The notes under the pieces: generated by a model
The model's database searches: none
The model's input: only the letters and a program-made list of their open reading frames with translations
Told to the model about the DNA's origin: nothing
Program-made: the position numbers and the translations under genes
Part shown: one piece after another, positions 26,035 through 34,170 of the stretch
How positions within the stretch are numbered: the stretch's first letter is position 1
Layout: every line of letters starts with the position of its first letter
Source of the DNA: Sulfurimonas gotlandica GD1
GTDB taxonomy: Bacteria; Campylobacterota; Campylobacteria; Campylobacterales; Sulfurimonadaceae
Assembly (NCBI RefSeq): GCF_000242915.1
Contig: NZ_AFRZ01000001.1
Span: 992,001-1,056,000, forward strand
Direction: 5' to 3'
DNA length: 64,000 bases

Positions 26035-28443
26035 TTGGATTACAAGATTGACAATAACTTAATACTCAATTCTTTAGAGCAGAATATTTTTGTCAAAGAT
26101 CTAAATTCCAACTATCTTTTTGTAAATAGTACTTATGCCAAACTAGTTGGAAAAGAAGCAACAGCCATTATTGGTAAAAATGATTTAGACTTTTTTCCAG
26201 AAGAGATCGCTTTTAAATACCAAAATGACGATTCTCTAGTTATCAAAAATAAGCAAATTATAGACACTGTTGAATCTATACTAATTGATGGAAAATATAA
26301 AACTATCAGAACAGTAAAAAAGCCTCTATATTTCAATGGTGAAGTAAGCGCTGTGCTTGGAATATTTTGGGATATTACAGAATTTAATGAAGAAAAAGAA
26401 CATTTTAAAAAACTGGAATATGGTCTAAGTAAAGCTCAAGAGCTTGCTAACATCGGTCACTGGGAATTAAATTTAGTTACTAATGATCTTTTTTGGTCGG
26501 ATGAAGTCTACCGTATATTTGGATTGAAGCCTCAGGAGTTTGGTGCTACCTATGAAGCATTTTTAGAACATATTCATCCTGATGATGTTGAGCTTGTAAA
26601 TTCAAGCTATAGTGATTCTATAACAAACAGATGCGGTTATCATGTTACACACCGTATAGTACGTAAAAATGGTGAAGTAGGTTTTGTAGAAGAGAGATGC
26701 GAACACGAGTTTGACAACGATGGTAATGTTCTTAGATCCATAGGAACTGTTCATGATATTACAAAACAAAAAATTGCGCAAAATGAGCTAATGCTTGCAT
26801 CTGAAGTTTTTTCTAAAATGAGTGATGGAGTTGTTATCACAGATGCCAATCAATCTATCATTAAAATTAATGAGTCTTTTACAAAAATAACCGGTTACAC
26901 AAATGAAGAACTAATAGGAATGACTCCAAAAGCATTTAGTTCCGGTTGGCATGATGAAGCATTTTACAAAAAGATGTGGGATGATATAAAACAAAATGGG
27001 CAATGGAGCGGTGAAATAATAGATCGTAAAAAAAGCTCTGAGAGATATATTGCAGAGATGAATATTATCGCTCTTCATAATGATGACGGTATATTGACAA
27101 ACTACATATCAATTACAAATGATATAAGCAAGAAAAAAGAGCAGGAAAAACTAATACACAATCTGGCATACTTTGACTCACTAACAGATTTGCCAAATAG
27201 AGTTCTTTTTGAAGAGCGTGTAGTCAGCAGGATTCCATTTTCAAAACGCCATGATAAAAAAATGGCTCTTTTATTTATTGATATGGATAACTTCAAAAAT
27301 GTCAATGATACACTTGGACACTTTATGGGTGACATGTTCTTAATTGAAGTTTCAAATATTATAAAAAATAGTATTAGAGAACAAGACACTCTAGCTCGCT
27401 TAGGCGGAGATGAGTTTACAGTTTTACTTGAAGATATTAATTCAATAATGGATATAGTACCAATTGCTGAAAAAATAATTGCTGCTTTTAATAATCCAGT
27501 ACTTATAGAAAGTAAAGAGTTATATACCGGCATTAGTATGGGAATAAGCTTATATCCTGATGATGGGAAAAGCTACAATGAATTGTTTAAGGCAGCAGAT
27601 ACTGCGATGTATCAAGTAAAAGCTTCTGGAAAAAACAACTTTCAATTTTTCAAACAATCTATGAATGAAAAAATCACTGAACGACTGTTTCTAGAAAATA
27701 GTTTACGTAACGCTATTGGTAATAACGAGCTGTTTCTAGTTTATCAGCCAAAAATAAACCTTGAAACAAAAAGAGTTTATGGGATGGAAGCTCTCATTCG
27801 TTGGAGACATCCAGAAATAGGCCTTATAAGACCAGATAAATTTATTAGCATATCAGAAGAAACAGGACAGATATATAATATTGGGCTGTGGGTTGCTAAG
27901 CAAGCTATAATTGATACAAAAGCACTACATGAAGCAGGTCATATACTAACCGTATCTATAAACGTATCTAGCAAGCAGCTAGAGAATGAAAAATTTATAG
28001 ATGACATCTGTTGTGTAGTGAATGAAATCGGTATTGATAAAAGTTATGTTGAGCTCGAGATTACAGAATCTCATATTATGAGCAACATAGACAAAGCGCT
28101 AAAAATATTAAATGAACTCTCAGATAAAGGTTTTAAACTTTCCATAGATGATTTTGGAACTGGTTATTCATCACTGAGTTATCTTAAAAAACTACCCGCT
28201 CAGACTATTAAAATTGATCGTAGCTTTGTACTGGATATTTATAAAGATGAAGATGACCGTTCAATTGTAGCTACTATAATTGCAATGGCTAAAGCTTTAG
28301 GAAAAGATGTAATTGCTGAGGGTTCTGAGACACAAGAGCATATTGATACTCTAAAATACTTACACTGTAACAAAGTACAAGGATATTTTTTCTCTAAACC
28401 TATAGAGATAGATGAATTTAAAGAGTTTGTTGATAATTTTTAA
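26035..28443 (+). CDS. Cytoplasmic PAS-PAS-PAS-GGDEF-EAL protein
   Basis: An 802-residue sensor for c-di-GMP metabolism without membrane segments. Order: PAS at about 8-120 (IFVKDLNSNYLFVNSTYAKL), PAS/PAC with GHWELNLVTNDLFWSDEVY at about 135-245, PAS at about 250-370 (DGVVITDANQSIIKIN), GGDEF at about 375-540 with intact GGDEF near 458-462, and EAL at about 560-800 with EAL near 585-587 and DDFGTGYSS. The start is TTG 26035, supported by AGGAAA 7 nt upstream. It stands alone. PAS ligands cannot be deduced. Confidence 0.9.
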   Translation: MDYKIDNNLILNSLEQNIFVKDLNSNYLFVNSTYAKLVGKEATAIIGKNDLDFFPEEIAFKYQNDDSLVIKNKQIIDTVESILIDGKYKTIRTVKKPLYFNGEVSAVLGIFWDITEFNEEKEHFKKLEYGLSKAQELANIGHWELNLVTNDLFWSDEVYRIFGLKPQEFGATYEAFLEHIHPDDVELVNSSYSDSITNRCGYHVTHRIVRKNGEVGFVEERCEHEFDNDGNVLRSIGTVHDITKQKIAQNELMLASEVFSKMSDGVVITDANQSIIKINESFTKITGYTNEELIGMTPKAFSSGWHDEAFYKKMWDDIKQNGQWSGEIIDRKKSSERYIAEMNIIALHNDDGILTNYISITNDISKKKEQEKLIHNLAYFDSLTDLPNRVLFEERVVSRIPFSKRHDKKMALLFIDMDNFKNVNDTLGHFMGDMFLIEVSNIIKNSIREQDTLARLGGDEFTVLLEDINSIMDIVPIAEKIIAAFNNPVLIESKELYTGISMGISLYPDDGKSYNELFKAADTAMYQVKASGKNNFQFFKQSMNEKITERLFLENSLRNAIGNNELFLVYQPKINLETKRVYGMEALIRWRHPEIGLIRPDKFISISEETGQIYNIGLWVAKQAIIDTKALHEAGHILTVSINVSSKQLENEKFIDDICCVVNEIGIDKSYVELEITESHIMSNIDKALKILNELSDKGFKLSIDDFGTGYSSLSYLKKLPAQTIKIDRSFVLDIYKDEDDRSIVATIIAMAKALGKDVIAEGSETQEHIDTLKYLHCNKVQGYFFSKPIEIDEFKEFVDNF

Positions 28444-28489
28444 TCATTTAAGAATACACAAATATTTATAAAGTTTTTATTGATAAGTT

Positions 28490-28963
28490 TTATACTATTT
28501 TTAAAAGCTCTGTTTTAATTTTAACAACCACTTTTTTTACAACTTCTTCTTTATCATCAATCATCAAACCAGCCATATGTGCATCATGTGGAAATAGCAT
28601 TACAAATGTTCCAGGAATTACATTAACACTAGTATGTCCTGTGGTAATTCGCTTATACAATTCTAGATCTTTTGATTTATCATATGGCATATCAACTGCA
28701 AGAGAATCTCTAAAAGAGCATTCAAAACACTCTCTACCAACTATAACTGTCTGAATGTCTACATACTCTCTATGTGACTCAAGTATTGCTGTTTGCGGCA
28801 GTGTAGTCTTATAGCTCATCACGATGGCGAAGATATCATCGCCTTGTATGTTGTATCTCATATCTTCTGAATCTGGAGTCAATGAACTCAAAAAATCAAA
28901 TGCAATTTTCCATGCTTCTCCAAAATTATACATATTAGAGTTTTCTAACTTGTCAATTATCAT
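28490..28963 (-). CDS. YhcH/YjgK/YiaL-family protein (cupin-like sugar anomerase)
   Basis: A 157-residue beta-sandwich protein of the DUF386 family. Family signs are EAWKIAFDFL, the conserved SHREYVDIQTVIVGRE and the metal-binding region PGTFVMLFPHDAHMAGL. Studied members (NanQ/YhcH) accelerate anomerisation of sialic acids, others belong to sugar uptake loci. Here it stands alone between a c-di-GMP gene and the tRNA operon, so the substrate is unknown; nonulosonic acid made from the locus at the window's end would be one candidate. Confidence 0.8.
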   Translation of the reverse strand: MIIDKLENSNMYNFGEAWKIAFDFLSSLTPDSEDMRYNIQGDDIFAIVMSYKTTLPQTAILESHREYVDIQTVIVGRECFECSFRDSLAVDMPYDKSKDLELYKRITTGHTSVNVIPGTFVMLFPHDAHMAGLMIDDKEEVVKKVVVKIKTELLKIV

Positions 28964-29077
28964 AATAAAAGTCCTTATTGTAGAAATTATATAGCTATTT
29001 GAATTGGTGTTTTTAGTTTTCTTAAAGTATTTGAATGTTTGTTATTAAGATAGTTTTGAGAGATTATTTGTTGTATG

Positions 29078-29162
29078 TGGTGCGGATGAGAGGACTTGAA
29101 CCTCCACGCCTTGCGGCACCAGATCCTAAGTCTGGCGTGTATACCAATTTCACCACATCCGC
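29078..29162 (-). tRNA. tRNA-Leu (UAG), copy 1
   Basis: Complete class II tRNA of 85 nt with encoded CCA. Acceptor stem GCGGATG/CATCCGC, anticodon stem CCAGA/TCTGG with loop CTTAGGA, giving anticodon TAG (CUN codons). It differs from copy 2 at one base in the variable arm (GCGGC against GCAGC in plus-strand view). Last gene of the tRNA operon; no clear terminator hairpin follows. Confidence 0.95.
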
Positions 29163-29184
29163 ATGTGATTGTTAAAAAAAATAC

Positions 29185-29322
29185 TAATGTTATGAATTCT
29201 GCTTTATAAATGGTGCGGATGAGAGGACTTGAACCTCCACGCCTTGCAGCACCAGATCCTAAGTCTGGCGTGTATACCAATTTCACCACATCCGCGTAAA
29301 TAAAGCAGAATTCATAACATTA
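29185..29322. repeat. Perfect 23-bp inverted repeat enclosing tRNA-Leu copy 2
   Basis: Arms 29185-29207 and 29300-29322 are exact reverse complements over 23 nt, each containing GAATTC. The left arm ends 3 nt from the CCA end and the right arm begins 4 nt from the 5' end of the tRNA, so the transcript would form a long stem closed by the tRNA itself. It may serve precursor processing, or be a scar of tRNA duplication. Confidence 0.9.
29211..29295 (-). tRNA. tRNA-Leu (UAG), copy 2
   Basis: Near-identical to copy 1 (one base difference), 85 nt with encoded CCA, anticodon TAG in loop CTTAGGA. Flanked on both sides by the arms of a perfect 23-bp inverted repeat, unlike copy 1. The two copies are 48 nt apart in the same operon. 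Confidence 0.95.
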
Positions 29323-29327
29323 ATAAA

Positions 29328-29404
<77 letters not shown>

Positions 29405-29468
29405 ATGTGAGTCATAAATGACTAAAATTTTCTTGTATTTTCAATTTCTTGATTTTATTAAAAATCAA

Positions 29469-29492
29469 AGCTTCAGTGCCCAAGCGGCTAGC
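29469..29492. repeat. 24-nt dispersed repeat, copy A
   Basis: Shares 22 of 24 positions with 34099-34122. Common core AGCTTCAGTGCC followed by AAGCGGC. It lies in the spacer between tRNA-Arg(UCU) and tRNA-Arg(UCG). Minus-strand reading gives a small hairpin GCC-GCTTG-GGC. Confidence 0.7.
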
Positions 29493-29505
29493 CTATGTAA
29501 AAAGG

Positions 29506-29582
29506 TGGTACGCCCGATAGGATTCGAACCTATAACCCTCGGAGCCGAAATCCGAAACTCTATCCAGTTGAGCCACGAACGC
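29506..29582 (-). tRNA. tRNA-Arg (UCG)
   Basis: 77-nt tRNA with encoded CCA. Acceptor GCGTTCG/CGGGCGT, anticodon stem TCGGA/TCCGA with loop TTTCGGC, so anticodon TCG (CGN codons). It follows tRNA-His in the operon. Confidence 0.94.
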
Positions 29583-29637
29583 TTCTAATTAATTTTATTT
29601 GTTATTTTAAAAAGTTTTTATATTTATGATTATTGAA

Positions 29638-29715
29638 TGGGGTGAGATACGGGATTCGAACCCGCGACCCCCGGCACCACAAACCAGTGCTCTAACCAAC
29701 TGAGCTAATCTCACC
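29638..29715 (-). tRNA. tRNA-His (GUG)
   Basis: Acceptor GTGAGAT/ATCTCAC with discriminator C73 and an encoded extra G at position -1 (29715), both hallmarks of tRNA-His. Anticodon loop TTGTGGT gives GTG. CCA is encoded at 29638-29640. Confidence 0.95.
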
Positions 29716-29739
29716 ATACGAAAGTTATAAATATAAAAG

Positions 29740-29817
29740 TGGTCGGGGTGAAAGGACTCGAACCTTCGGCCCCCTGGTCCCAAACCAGGTACTCTAACCA
29801 TACTGAGCTACACCCCG
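29740..29817 (-). tRNA. tRNA-Pro (UGG)
   Basis: 78-nt tRNA, acceptor CGGGGTG/CACCCCG, anticodon stem CCTGG/CCAGG with loop TTTGGGA giving anticodon TGG. CCA encoded. It is the first gene of the operon, about 44 nt below the -10 box. Confidence 0.95.
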
Positions 29818-29860
29818 ACCTTCACAAGAACCAAGCGATAGTGCTGATTAATGAGGCGAA

Positions 29861-29889
29861 ATTATAGTCAATAATGTTTTGAATGTCAA
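29861..29889 (-). promoter_or_regulatory. Near-perfect sigma-70 promoter of the tRNA operon
   Basis: Minus strand: TTGACA (29889-29884), 17-nt spacer, TATAAT (29866-29861). Both boxes equal the consensus. A GC-rich run (TTTCGCC) follows the -10 box, as in stable-RNA promoters under stringent control, though that control is inference. Confidence 0.85.
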
Positions 29890-29962
29890 TGCTTTTTTGA
29901 CATTTCTTTCATATCTTTTAATTTTCTAGTATAATTACTTCGATTTAAGGGGATAAATACGT

Positions 29963-31300
29963 ATGAAAATAGCTAGATTTAGTAGGATTGGGTTCATATT
30001 GGCAGCAGCTGGAAGCGCTGTTGGGCTTGGTAATATATGGAAATTTCCATATATTGCAGGTGAATATGGTGGTGGAGCTTTTGTTCTTATATATCTTGTT
30101 ACCGTTTTACTCATAGGTTTTTCTATTATGATAGCAGAGATGTTAATTGGATATATGGGAAGAAAAGATGGAGTTACATCTTTTGAGAATTTGGCACCTA
30201 AACATAAACATATTTGGAAATATGGTGGCTTTCAAGGGCTAGCCGGTCTTTTTATTATGATTTTTTACTCTGTCGTTATTGGATGGATATTTCACTATAT
30301 AGTTACATCCCTATCTTATCTTCCTGCTACAGTAAAAGAAGCCGAAACAACATTCAACGCTATGCTTCACACGGACATCTGGACACAACTTTTTTATCAT
30401 ACAATTGCATTTATATGGATAACTCACGTTTTAACAAGAGGTATTAAAGGCGGGATTGAAAAAGTAAATATGGTTTTAATGCCAACTCTTATGATTATTT
30501 TACTAGGAATGTTTGCTTATGCTACTACGCTTGATTCATTTGGCAGAGCAGTTAATTTTATGTTTGAACCTGATTGGTCTAAAATAGATTCTGAAGCTTT
30601 CGTAACTGCGGTAGGTCATGCCTTCTTCACTCTCTCTCTTGGTATGGGTGCTATCATGACCTATTCAGCTTCTATGGAGAAAAATTCAAATCTTGTCCAA
30701 AATGCTTTTTGGGTAGTGTTTTTAGATACAACAATAGCCATTGTTGCAGGGCTTATGTTATTTACTTTTCTTTATCAATATGGAGCAGGTCCCGCAAAAG
30801 GTCCAGGCCTAGTTTTCATCTCTCTTCCTGCAGCATTTTATGAAATGGGAATTATTGGTAATTTCTTTGCCGTCTTATTCTTCTTAGCTCTTGCCTTTGC
30901 GGGTCTTACATCTTCCGTATCTCTAGTTGAGCCTATGGTTCAGTATTTCATAGACAGATTTAGCTGGAGTAGAGTAAAGGCTTCTGTTGCAATGGGTCTA
31001 TTCTTCTATCTTATAGGTATAATCGCCCTACTTTCAAACATAGATGGATATAAAGAAGCTCTTACATTCGGAGATAAAAACTTCTTTGACTGGGTTGATC
31101 ATGTAACAGCTGCTATCATGCTTCCTCTTGGTGGACTCATAATGGCACTCTTTGTAGGATTTGTAATAGAGAAGCAGAGAGTTGAATCAATCCTTAGACC
31201 TCAGTTGGGCTTTGCATTTGAGGCTTGGTATTTTTCACTTCGATACATAACTCCAGTTGCAATGTTTATAGTTATGTTATCTTTAATGGGAGTTTTATAA
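29963..31300 (+). CDS. Sodium-dependent transporter of the NSS (SNF) family
   Basis: Inner-membrane Na+-coupled symporter for amino acids or related amines (LeuT fold). The 445-residue product has about 11-12 hydrophobic segments and the family opening RIGFILAAAGSAVGLGNIWK, the sodium-site region, then FPYIAGEYGGGAF. FFTLSLGMGAIMTYSASM in the middle corresponds to TM6-TM7. Substrate not predictable. TATAAT at 29930-29935 is a possible -10 box. The last codons are 2 nt from the next small gene. Confidence 0.92.
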   Translation: MKIARFSRIGFILAAAGSAVGLGNIWKFPYIAGEYGGGAFVLIYLVTVLLIGFSIMIAEMLIGYMGRKDGVTSFENLAPKHKHIWKYGGFQGLAGLFIMIFYSVVIGWIFHYIVTSLSYLPATVKEAETTFNAMLHTDIWTQLFYHTIAFIWITHVLTRGIKGGIEKVNMVLMPTLMIILLGMFAYATTLDSFGRAVNFMFEPDWSKIDSEAFVTAVGHAFFTLSLGMGAIMTYSASMEKNSNLVQNAFWVVFLDTTIAIVAGLMLFTFLYQYGAGPAKGPGLVFISLPAAFYEMGIIGNFFAVLFFLALAFAGLTSSVSLVEPMVQYFIDRFSWSRVKASVAMGLFFYLIGIIALLSNIDGYKEALTFGDKNFFDWVDHVTAAIMLPLGGLIMALFVGFVIEKQRVESILRPQLGFAFEAWYFSLRYITPVAMFIVMLSLMGVL

Positions 31301-31302
31301 TT

Positions 31303-31578
31303 ATGAATCATATTACAAGAGAGTGTAAACAGATACTAATAGACGAAGGTATAGATGCGAACTCTACTATAGACTTTGATGTAAACGGAGAAGTTCATAC
31401 AATGACTTTTGAATATATTATAGATACATTTATGCAAGCATCTGATGAGTCTCAGTTGGTTTTCTATGCTGCCCTGCAAAAAGCACTGGATGCTAAAGAT
31501 ATGGGAGTTGATAAATTCTTTGAAGGCATGGGACAACTTCTGCTAATGACACATTTGTCAAAGAATATTGAAATTTAA
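31303..31578 (+). CDS. Small conserved-looking protein of unknown function
   Basis: A 91-residue acidic helical protein without signal or membrane segment; motif-like parts are INDFDV-type strand IDFDVNGEVHTMTFEYIID and EGMGQLLLMTHLSKNI at the end. ATG 31303 is chosen because it follows the NSS transporter stop by 2 nt with GGGAG upstream; a longer frame from 31225 only repeats transporter DNA in another frame. Probably co-transcribed with the transporter. I do not recognise it. Confidence 0.6.
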   Translation: MNHITRECKQILIDEGIDANSTIDFDVNGEVHTMTFEYIIDTFMQASDESQLVFYAALQKALDAKDMGVDKFFEGMGQLLLMTHLSKNIEI

Positions 31579-31614
31579 GAAGAAGTGATTTAACTATTTG
31601 TTAAAATTAGTCTA

Positions 31615-33234
31615 ATGAGTAATTTTAACAAATATATAGCACTTGGTGCTCTTTTTATCGTATCTGTATTTTCTCTATTCTACCCTATAGATGTTTTTAG
31701 TGAAAAGGGTGTAGAGTTACAAAAACATATACTTGTGAATCAAGCCCAAACACACTTTCAAGACCAAGTAAATACTAGAAAATGGGTTGCAAAATATGGG
31801 GGTGTTTATGTCAAGCCTCTAGAGGGTGAAAAACCAAACCAGTATCTCCCTGACAACACTCTGTATGTAGATGAAAATCTGACACTTTTTAAAGTAAACC
31901 CAGCATGGATGACTAGACAACTATCAGAGATAGCAGATATTAAAGATTTTCACTTCCGCATAACAAGCCTAATACCAATAAACCCAAATAACAAAGCGAC
32001 TCCATTTGAAGAAAGAGCATTAAAGCATATTGATAGAACAGGACAAAAAGAGTACTATGAAATAAGTGAAGGATCCAACTTTGAGTATATGGGAGCATTA
32101 GTCACCACTAAAGCCTGTCTTCCATGTCACGAACATCAAGGCTATAAACTTGGTGATGTAAGAGGTGGAATTAGTGTCAGTTTAAGTAGTGCAGAGTTTA
32201 GAACTGTTACATCATCAATAAAAAATAGAGCGATAATTTTAAAAATATTTGTACTGTTTTTCCTACTAAGTATTACGCTACTTATATATAAACAATTAAA
32301 ACACAGTGAAAAACTGCAAAGTGAAGTTAACCGTAGAACAAAAGAGATAGAGTCTACTAAACAACTTCTACAACAGATCATTGATACAGATGCCAGCTTT
32401 ATCGTACTTGCCGATGGTAAAAATGTTATCTATGCTAACAAAACTATACTTGAGTTTGCCGGTTATACTTCTGTAGAAGAGTTCAGAGAGAAGCATGAAT
32501 ACCTGTCTGATATGTTTGAGAAAGTAGAAGACAACGATAGCTTCATCCAAACATACAATGATGGTGTTCACTGGATTGAATATGTAAGAAGAGAACAAGA
32601 CTCTAAACAGCTAAAAGTTCGTATAGAAAAGGATGGAGAACATAGATACTTCAGACCTTATGCTAAAGATATAAAAACAGATGATAGAGTACTCTATCTA
32701 GTCACTTTCGATGAAATCACAAATGAGTATGTAAAAATTAAAGAACTTGAGCATATGGCTTCAACTGATGTTTTAACAAAATTATTTAACAGAAGTAAGT
32801 TAAACGATGTTTTAGAAAAAGAGATTGCACTCTCAAATGCTATCTCATCACCTTTATCTATCATTTTTATTGATATAGACCATTTTAAAGATGTAAATGA
32901 CACCTATGGACATGATGTTGGAGACAAAGTACTAATTGATATCGCGAATATTATCAGCTCTAGCACTAGAGCAAGTGATATTGCAGCCAGATGGGGTGGA
33001 GAAGAGTTTATGATTACACTGCAATCTACAGATACTGCTCACGCTTCAATCCTTGCAGAAAAGCTCAGAGCTACCGTAGAAGAGTACATTTTTGCAATTG
33101 TTGGAAACCTTACTATATCACTTGGTGTTACAGAATATATGAATAATGAAAGTGAAGAGACATTTATTAAAAGAGTTGACAAAGCACTTTATGAAGCAAA
33201 AGAAAGCGGTAGGAATAGAGTGGTTATTAAGTAA
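31615..33234 (+). CDS. Heme-binding sensor diguanylate cyclase (DUF3365-PAS-GGDEF)
   Basis: A 539-residue membrane protein. A transmembrane helix at about 7-24, a periplasmic DUF3365/Tll0287-like domain (about 30-195) with a c-type heme motif CLPCH at about 167-171, a second transmembrane helix at about 205-223, a coiled linker, a PAS domain (about 245-365) and a GGDEF domain with GGEEF at about 461-465. The domain makes c-di-GMP when active; heme outside the membrane suggests redox or gas sensing. ATG 31615 follows a weak ribosome site. It converges with thiG. Confidence 0.88.
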   Translation: MSNFNKYIALGALFIVSVFSLFYPIDVFSEKGVELQKHILVNQAQTHFQDQVNTRKWVAKYGGVYVKPLEGEKPNQYLPDNTLYVDENLTLFKVNPAWMTRQLSEIADIKDFHFRITSLIPINPNNKATPFEERALKHIDRTGQKEYYEISEGSNFEYMGALVTTKACLPCHEHQGYKLGDVRGGISVSLSSAEFRTVTSSIKNRAIILKIFVLFFLLSITLLIYKQLKHSEKLQSEVNRRTKEIESTKQLLQQIIDTDASFIVLADGKNVIYANKTILEFAGYTSVEEFREKHEYLSDMFEKVEDNDSFIQTYNDGVHWIEYVRREQDSKQLKVRIEKDGEHRYFRPYAKDIKTDDRVLYLVTFDEITNEYVKIKELEHMASTDVLTKLFNRSKLNDVLEKEIALSNAISSPLSIIFIDIDHFKDVNDTYGHDVGDKVLIDIANIISSSTRASDIAARWGGEEFMITLQSTDTAHASILAEKLRATVEEYIFAIVGNLTISLGVTEYMNNESEETFIKRVDKALYEAKESGRNRVVIK

Positions 33235-33236
33235 AT

Positions 33237-33274
33237 ATATTTAGAAAAAGAAATTACTTTCTTTTTCTAAATAT
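33237..33274. terminator. Strong bidirectional terminator hairpin
   Basis: A perfect 17-bp stem (33237-33253 with 33258-33274) with loop TTAC between the convergent diguanylate cyclase and thiG genes. Arms are A/T-rich with T runs on both strands, so it can act in both directions. The right arm touches the thiG stop codon. Confidence 0.8.
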
Positions 33275-34053
33275 TAAAACTGTATCATTCCGTCTATTGG
33301 AGAAGATGCTGTTGCATATGGACGTTTAGGTATCCTACCAGACAAATAAGACATACGACCGGCTATAACAGCATGTTTCATAGCCTGAGCCATAATCATA
33401 GGGTTTTGAGCTTGAGCGATCGCTGTGTTAGTTAAAACACCTGCAGCTCCTAACTCCATTGCATAAGCCGCATCTGAAGCACAACCGATTCCTGCATCTA
33501 CGATTACAGGTACACTTACAGCTTCACGAATGAAAACTATATTGTAAGGATTTTGAATACCAAGACCAGAACCAATAGGAGCAGCAAGAGGCATGATAGC
33601 ATGCGCACCAGCATCCTCAAGTCTCTTAGCCATAATCGGGTCATCAGAAGTATAAGCCATGATAGTAAAACCATCACGAGCTAAAATTTCACAAGCTTTG
33701 ATAGTCTCTATAACATCAGGGTAAAGAGTTTTTTGTGTGTCTCCAATTACCTCAAGCTTGATTAAATCAATCCCTGTTGCCTCACGCATCAAACGAAATG
33801 TCGTAATTGCTTCTTCTGCAGTCACACATCCAGCAGAGTTTGGTAAAAATTTTACATTTGTTCCAGCAAAAGTATCACGAAGATTCTCTTTATCTGGGTC
33901 TGTAATATTCAGACGACGAACTGCAACAGTGATAAGTTCACTTCCAGATGCAAGAGTAGCTTCTCTTGTAGTTTCAAAAGAGTCATATTTTCCACTACCA
34001 ACTATTAGGCGAGAACCCAGTTCATATTTTCCAATTTTTAAAATGTTATCCAT
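33274..34053 (-). CDS. thiG: Thiazole synthase ThiG
   Basis: Forms the thiazole phosphate ring of thiamine from deoxyxylulose phosphate, dehydroglycine and ThiS thiocarboxylate. The 259-residue TIM barrel is complete: [53 protein letters not shown] with the catalytic Lys, [20 protein letters not shown] and [19 protein letters not shown]. No thiS, thiH, thiF or thiO is adjacent, so it stands alone. No TPP riboswitch consensus is visible upstream. Confidence 0.95.
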   Translation of the reverse strand: MDNILKIGKYELGSRLIVGSGKYDSFETTREATLASGSELITVAVRRLNITDPDKENLRDTFAGTNVKFLPNSAGCVTAEEAITTFRLMREATGIDLIKLEVIGDTQKTLYPDVIETIKACEILARDGFTIMAYTSDDPIMAKRLEDAGAHAIMPLAAPIGSGLGIQNPYNIVFIREAVSVPVIVDAGIGCASDAAYAMELGAAGVLTNTAIAQAQNPMIMAQAMKHAVIAGRMSYLSGRIPKRPYATASSPIDGMIQF

Positions 34054-34098
34054 CAGTAATTTTCCTATATTCTATATTTATCTGGCTCGATAGAGCCT

Positions 34099-34122
34099 AG
34101 CTTCAGTGCCTAAGCGGCAAGC
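34099..34122. repeat. 24-nt dispersed repeat, copy B
   Basis: Matches 29469-29492 at 22 of 24 positions. It lies in the 117-nt gap upstream of thiG. On the minus strand it is followed by the hairpin GGCTC-TATC-GAGCC (34084-34097), which may end transcription from the upstream yjeF-type gene. Confidence 0.7.
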
Positions 34123-34170
34123 GTAACTAAATGAGTTTTGCTTATTTGGCGTTATTATAATGAAATTATC

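Noticed and set aside
28444-28489. Terminator between the PAS-GGDEF-EAL gene and the convergent YhcH gene
   Set aside because: AT-rich sequence with only weak, mismatched pairing; no convincing stem.
28987-29289. A 100-residue open frame over the two tRNA-Leu genes
   Set aside because: It repeats the tRNA sequence twice (CGEIGIHARLRIW-type text) and covers complete tRNA structures; not a protein gene.
29607-29801. A 64-residue open frame over tRNA-His and tRNA-Pro
   Set aside because: It is the usual Arg/Gly-rich translation of tRNA genes (GGRGFESR-type) and lies on proven tRNA structures.
29897-29935. TTGACA and TATAAT on the plus strand before the NSS transporter
   Set aside because: The boxes are 27 nt apart, too far for one promoter; only the -10 box is plausible.
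34054-34170. Possible TPP riboswitch upstream of thiG
   Set aside because: The gap has a repeat copy and a short hairpin but none of the conserved TPP motifs such as CTGAGA.
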